Both the position numbers and the translations under genes were made by a program. The notes beneath the pieces are model-generated. The model searched no databases, was not told the origin of the DNA, and saw only the letters and a program-made list of their open reading frames with translations. From the NCBI GenBank assembly GCA_964497825.1, contig CAZCFA010000097.1:1-7223 (forward strand): 7,223 bases of DNA, in the 5' to 3' direction. This DNA is from RHKX01 sp964497825. GTDB taxonomy: Bacteria > Actinomycetota > Thermoleophilia > Solirubrobacterales > 70-9. This document shows, piece by piece, positions 4,770 through 7,223 of this stretch. Within the stretch, counting starts at the first letter, position 1; every line of letters begins with the position of its first letter.

Positions 4770-6926
4770 CTAGGGGACCGGCGCGAGCGCCGGGGACTCG
4801 GCCGCGCGGGTGGCGCTGCGCTCGATCATCGTCGCCTGCACGCTCAGCGGCTCCTCGCCGGGAGCGGGACGGCGTCGCGTCCAGCCGCCGTCGGGGCCGA
4901 GCTCCCAGGCTCCGGCCGTGTCGGCGAGGCTGAGCTCGAGGATCTCGACCATCTCCGCCTGCACCGACTCGTCCTCGATCGGGATCACCAGCTCGATCCG
5001 CTTGTAGAGGTTGCGCTGCATCAGGTCCGCCGATCCGGTGTAGACGCGGCGCTCGCCGTTGCGCTCGAAGCAGTAGATCCGCGAGTGCTCGAGGAAGCGG
5101 CCGAGGACCGAGACGACCGAGATGCGCTCGGAGACGCCCGGGACGCCGGGGGTGAGCGCGCAGATCCCGCGCACGTTGAGCTCGACCGGCACCCCTGCCT
5201 GCGAGGCCCGGTAGAGGGCCTGGATCATCCGCGGATCGAGCAGCGAGTTCATCTTCATCCGGATCCGCGCCGGGCGCTCGGCCGTGTGCGACTCGATCGT
5301 CCGCTCGATCTCGGCGAGCAGGTCGTCGGCGAGGTTGTAGGGGGCGATCAGCGCTTTGCGGTAGCTCGTCGGCCGCGCGTAGCCGGTCAGGTAGTTGAAC
5401 ATCTCGGCGATGTCGGCGCAGATCTCGGGATCGGTCGTGAACAGCCCGAGGTCGGTGTACAGGCGCGCCGTCTTCGGGTGGTAGTTGCCGGTCCCGACGT
5501 GGGCGTAGTGGCGGACGCCGTTGCCCTCGCGGCGGGCGATCAGGATGCACTTGGCGTGGGTCTTCATCGCCGGGATGCCGTAGACGACGTGGACCCCGGC
5601 CTGCTCGAGCTTCTTCGCCCAGGCGATGTTGGCGCGCTCGTCGAAGCGGGCCTTGAGCTCGACCATGCAGACCGCCTGCTTGCCGCGCTCGGAGGCCGAG
5701 ATCAGCGCCGGCACCAGCGGCGAGTCGTCGCTGGTCCGGTACACGGTCTGCTTGATCGCGAGCACGTCGGGGTCGGCGACCGCCTGGTCGACCAGCGCCT
5801 CGACCGAGGTCGTGAACGAGTCGTAGGGATGGTGGACGAGGATGTCGCCCTCGCGCATCGCCGCGAGGATGTCGCTGTCGCCGTCGGAGGACTGCAGCGC
5901 CGCCTGGGTCACCGGCGTGTACGGCTTGAAGCGGAGCTCGGGGAAGTCGGAGACGCCGGCGATGTCGAACAGGTCGTCGATGCCGATCATCTCGTCGATC
6001 ACGTAGAGCTGGTTGGGGTGGGTGTTGAGCAGCCCGACCAGCCGCTCCATCAGGTGCTCGTCGAGCTCGCCCGCGACCTCGAGCCTGATCACCTCGCCGA
6101 AGCGGCGGCGGCGGAGCTCGTCCTCGACCGCCTGGCGCAGGTCGTCGGCCTCGTCGGAGATGTCGTAGTCGGTGTCGCGGGTGACCCGGAACAGCGCGTG
6201 GCCGAGCACCTCCATGCCGGGGAACAGCGCCTCGAGGTTGTGCGAGATCACCTCCTCGAGCGGGACGAAGGTGTTGCCGTCGCCGATCGGCAAATAGCGG
6301 CGCAGGAGCTCCTTCGGGACCTTGACGCGGGCCAGCACCTCGGCGTCCTGCTCGGGGTCGCGGAGCACGACGATCAGGCTCAGCGACAGGTTCGAGATGT
6401 AGGGGAACGGCCGGCCGACGCCGAAGACCAGCGGCGTCAGCGCCGGGAACACCTGCTGCTCGAACAGCTCGCCGATCTCCTGCCGCTCGGCCGGGCTCGC
6501 CTGCTCGCAGGTGACGATCCGGATCCCGTGCGACTCCAGCGCCGGCTTGAGCTCGTCGTTGAAGCAGCGCTCGATCCGCCGCCGCTGCGCGATCGTCAGC
6601 TCGCGGATCGCCTCGATCTGCTCCAGCGGCTTCATCCCGTCGGCGCCGGCGGGCAGCGAGGCGGCGACCTGGTCGTGCAGGTCGGCGACCCGGACCATGA
6701 AGAACTCGTCCAGGTTGTCCTCCCAGATCGCGCAGAACTTGACCCGCTCGAGCAGCGGGATCGAGTCGTCCTCGGCGAGCTGGAGGACGCGGTCGTTGAA
6801 CGCCATCCACGAGACCTCACGGTTGATGTAGAGGCCGGGGTCGTCAAGCGTCGGCGACCGCTCGGCGGCGGCGCCGTTCCGGCTTCCCTCGACCGGCTCG
6901 ATCTCCACCTCGGCGCTGGGCTCCAT
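4770..6926 (-). CDS. ppk: Polyphosphate kinase (PPK1)
   Basis: 718 residues, close to the usual PPK1 length of about 690-720. It reversibly moves the gamma-phosphate of ATP onto inorganic polyphosphate, through a phosphohistidine intermediate. The order is classical: an N-terminal domain opening with LYINREVSWMAFNDRVL (32-48) and IWEDNLDEFFMVRV (67-80); a head domain with FGVGRPFPYISNLSLSL (168-184); and two C-terminal phospholipase-D-like catalytic domains. In these, KQTVYRTSDDSPLV (392-405), MVELKARFDERANI (421-434), KTHAK with His457, HVGTGNYHPKTARLYTD (476-492) and GRFLEHSRIY with His614 are visible. His457 and His614 are 157 residues apart, exactly as the catalytic pair H435/H592 of E. 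coli PPK. Residues 1-30 are a variable acidic leader and about 690-718 a variable tail. The start has GGAG six bases upstream. The stop TAG touches a possible ATG of the next gene. ppk is often phosphate- or stress-regulated; no Pho box was recognised. Confidence 0.98.
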   Translation of the reverse strand: MEPSAEVEIEPVEGSRNGAAAERSPTLDDPGLYINREVSWMAFNDRVLQLAEDDSIPLLERVKFCAIWEDNLDEFFMVRVADLHDQVAASLPAGADGMKPLEQIEAIRELTIAQRRRIERCFNDELKPALESHGIRIVTCEQASPAERQEIGELFEQQVFPALTPLVFGVGRPFPYISNLSLSLIVVLRDPEQDAEVLARVKVPKELLRRYLPIGDGNTFVPLEEVISHNLEALFPGMEVLGHALFRVTRDTDYDISDEADDLRQAVEDELRRRRFGEVIRLEVAGELDEHLMERLVGLLNTHPNQLYVIDEMIGIDDLFDIAGVSDFPELRFKPYTPVTQAALQSSDGDSDILAAMREGDILVHHPYDSFTTSVEALVDQAVADPDVLAIKQTVYRTSDDSPLVPALISASERGKQAVCMVELKARFDERANIAWAKKLEQAGVHVVYGIPAMKTHAKCILIARREGNGVRHYAHVGTGNYHPKTARLYTDLGLFTTDPEICADIAEMFNYLTGYARPTSYRKALIAPYNLADDLLAEIERTIESHTAERPARIRMKMNSLLDPRMIQALYRASQAGVPVELNVRGICALTPGVPGVSERISVVSVLGRFLEHSRIYCFERNGERRVYTGSADLMQRNLYKRIELVIPIEDESVQAEMVEILELSLADTAGAWELGPDGGWTRRRPAPGEEPLSVQATMIERSATRAAESPALAPVP

Positions 6927-6932
6927 CGCGAT

Positions 6933-6949
6933 CTCCGATCCTCACTGTA
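6933..6949 (-). promoter_or_regulatory. Candidate ppk promoter -10 box and ribosome binding site
   Basis: On the minus strand TACAGT (6949-6944) fits the TANNNT -10 pattern, and GGAG (6936-6933) lies six bases before the ppk ATG at 6926. A start of transcription near 6937 would leave a leader of only about 11 bases containing the GGAG. The position where a -35 box would sit (6972-6967, TGGGCG) is a poor match, so the promoter part is tentative; the GGAG as ribosome binding site is more secure. Confidence 0.4.
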
Positions 6950-6991
6950 GGGGACGGTCGCCGCGGCGCCCATCCGCAGCCGCTACCGACA

Positions 6992-7067
6992 GGCGGCGGC
7001 CCGCTACCGGCCCTCGCGCCCAGGCGAGCTACAGGCCTCGGCGCTCGGCGGCGGCCCGCTACCGGCC
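6992..7067. repeat. 21-bp direct repeat at the 3' end of the coiled-coil gene
   Basis: The same 21 bases, beginning GGCGGCGGCCCGC and ending TACCGGCC, occur at 6992-7012 and 7047-7067, offset by 55 bp. The core CCGCTACCG appears a third time at 6980-6988. The right copy contains the stop codon of the coiled-coil gene; the left copies lie in the spacer before ppk. Confidence 0.75.
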
Positions 7068-7223
7068 TTCGCGCTCGGCGGCGGCGAGCTCGGCGGCGGC
7101 CCTCGCGGCGAGCTGCTCGGCCTCCTCGCGGGCGCGCTCGGCGGCGGCGAGCGTCGCCCGGGCCCGCGCGGCGCGCTCGGCCTGCCGCCGCGCCTCGGCG
7201 GCGCGCTCGAGCTCGCGCTCGGC
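7059..7223 (-). CDS. C-terminal end of an Ala/Glu/Arg-rich coiled-coil protein (partial)
   Basis: Reading on the minus strand from the window edge (frame beginning at 7223), 54 residues run without interruption to a TAG at 7061-7059. The residues are almost only Ala, Glu and Arg with a few Leu and Gln, for example ERAREEAEQLAARAAAEL at about 29-46. There are no Gly, Pro or aromatic residues until the last GR. This is a typical long charged alpha-helix or coiled coil; it lacks anything to identify a family, and many unrelated proteins have such tails. It is transcribed towards ppk with 132 bases between. GC-rich sequence can give such frames by chance, so it is called with moderate confidence. 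The N-terminal part lies outside the window. Confidence 0.6.
   Translation of the reverse strand, partial: AERELERAAEARRQAERAARARATLAAAERAREEAEQLAARAAAELAAAEREGR

Noticed and set aside
3228..6950. Very long plus-strand open frame (1240 codons) spanning the oxidoreductase and ppk genes
   Set aside because: It is entirely antisense to two genes with clear family motifs, is Arg/Asp/Gly/Val-rich with no recognisable domain, and follows from GC-rich codon use on the other strand.

Overview
This is a very GC-rich, densely coding bacterial chromosome segment. Its codons end almost always in G or C, it has GTG starts, and one start looks leaderless, behind a TANNNT-type -10 box. This suggests a high-GC Gram-positive actinobacterium, possibly of the Thermoleophilia/Solirubrobacter type. 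The taxonomic guess is inference; there is no rRNA or other marker in the window.

Layout, left to right. (1) Positions 1-568, minus strand: an HdeD/DUF308-type six-helix membrane protein, cut at its C-terminus by the window edge. (2) Positions 569-714: a divergent intergenic region. (3) Positions 715-2193, plus strand: a CoA-acylating methylmalonate-semialdehyde dehydrogenase-type aldehyde dehydrogenase (MmsA/IolA family), followed by a small DUF2283 protein at 2259-2489. (4) Positions 2490-2839: the only long gene-free stretch, lying between convergent gene ends. It holds a large compound hairpin (likely terminator) directly after the DUF2283 gene, then a REP-like tandem repeat of exact 79-bp period with a hairpin at the head of every unit. 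(5) Minus strand, in transcription order from the right: the 3' end of an Ala/Glu/Arg-rich coiled-coil protein (7223-7059), polyphosphate kinase ppk (6926-4770), a DAO-family FAD-dependent oxidoreductase (start at 4682 or 4769, end 3285) and a SnoaL/NTF2-like protein (3247-2840). The last three are closely spaced and may form one transcription unit.

How the genes may work together: ppk makes or degrades polyphosphate (phosphate and energy storage, stress). The FAD oxidoreductase probably oxidises an amine or amino acid to an imine or aldehyde. The aldehyde dehydrogenase oxidises (methyl)malonate semialdehyde to an acyl-CoA in valine, inositol or beta-alanine catabolism. A metabolic link between the oxidoreductase and the dehydrogenase is possible but not shown by the sequence. 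I see no mobile element, CRISPR array, RNA gene, or defence or biosynthetic system. The most unusual items are the 79-bp REP-like repeats, the compound hairpin, the repeated 3' tail of the coiled-coil gene, a palindrome centred on a stop codon, and a strong preference for G before ATC codons that fills the window with GATC sites.
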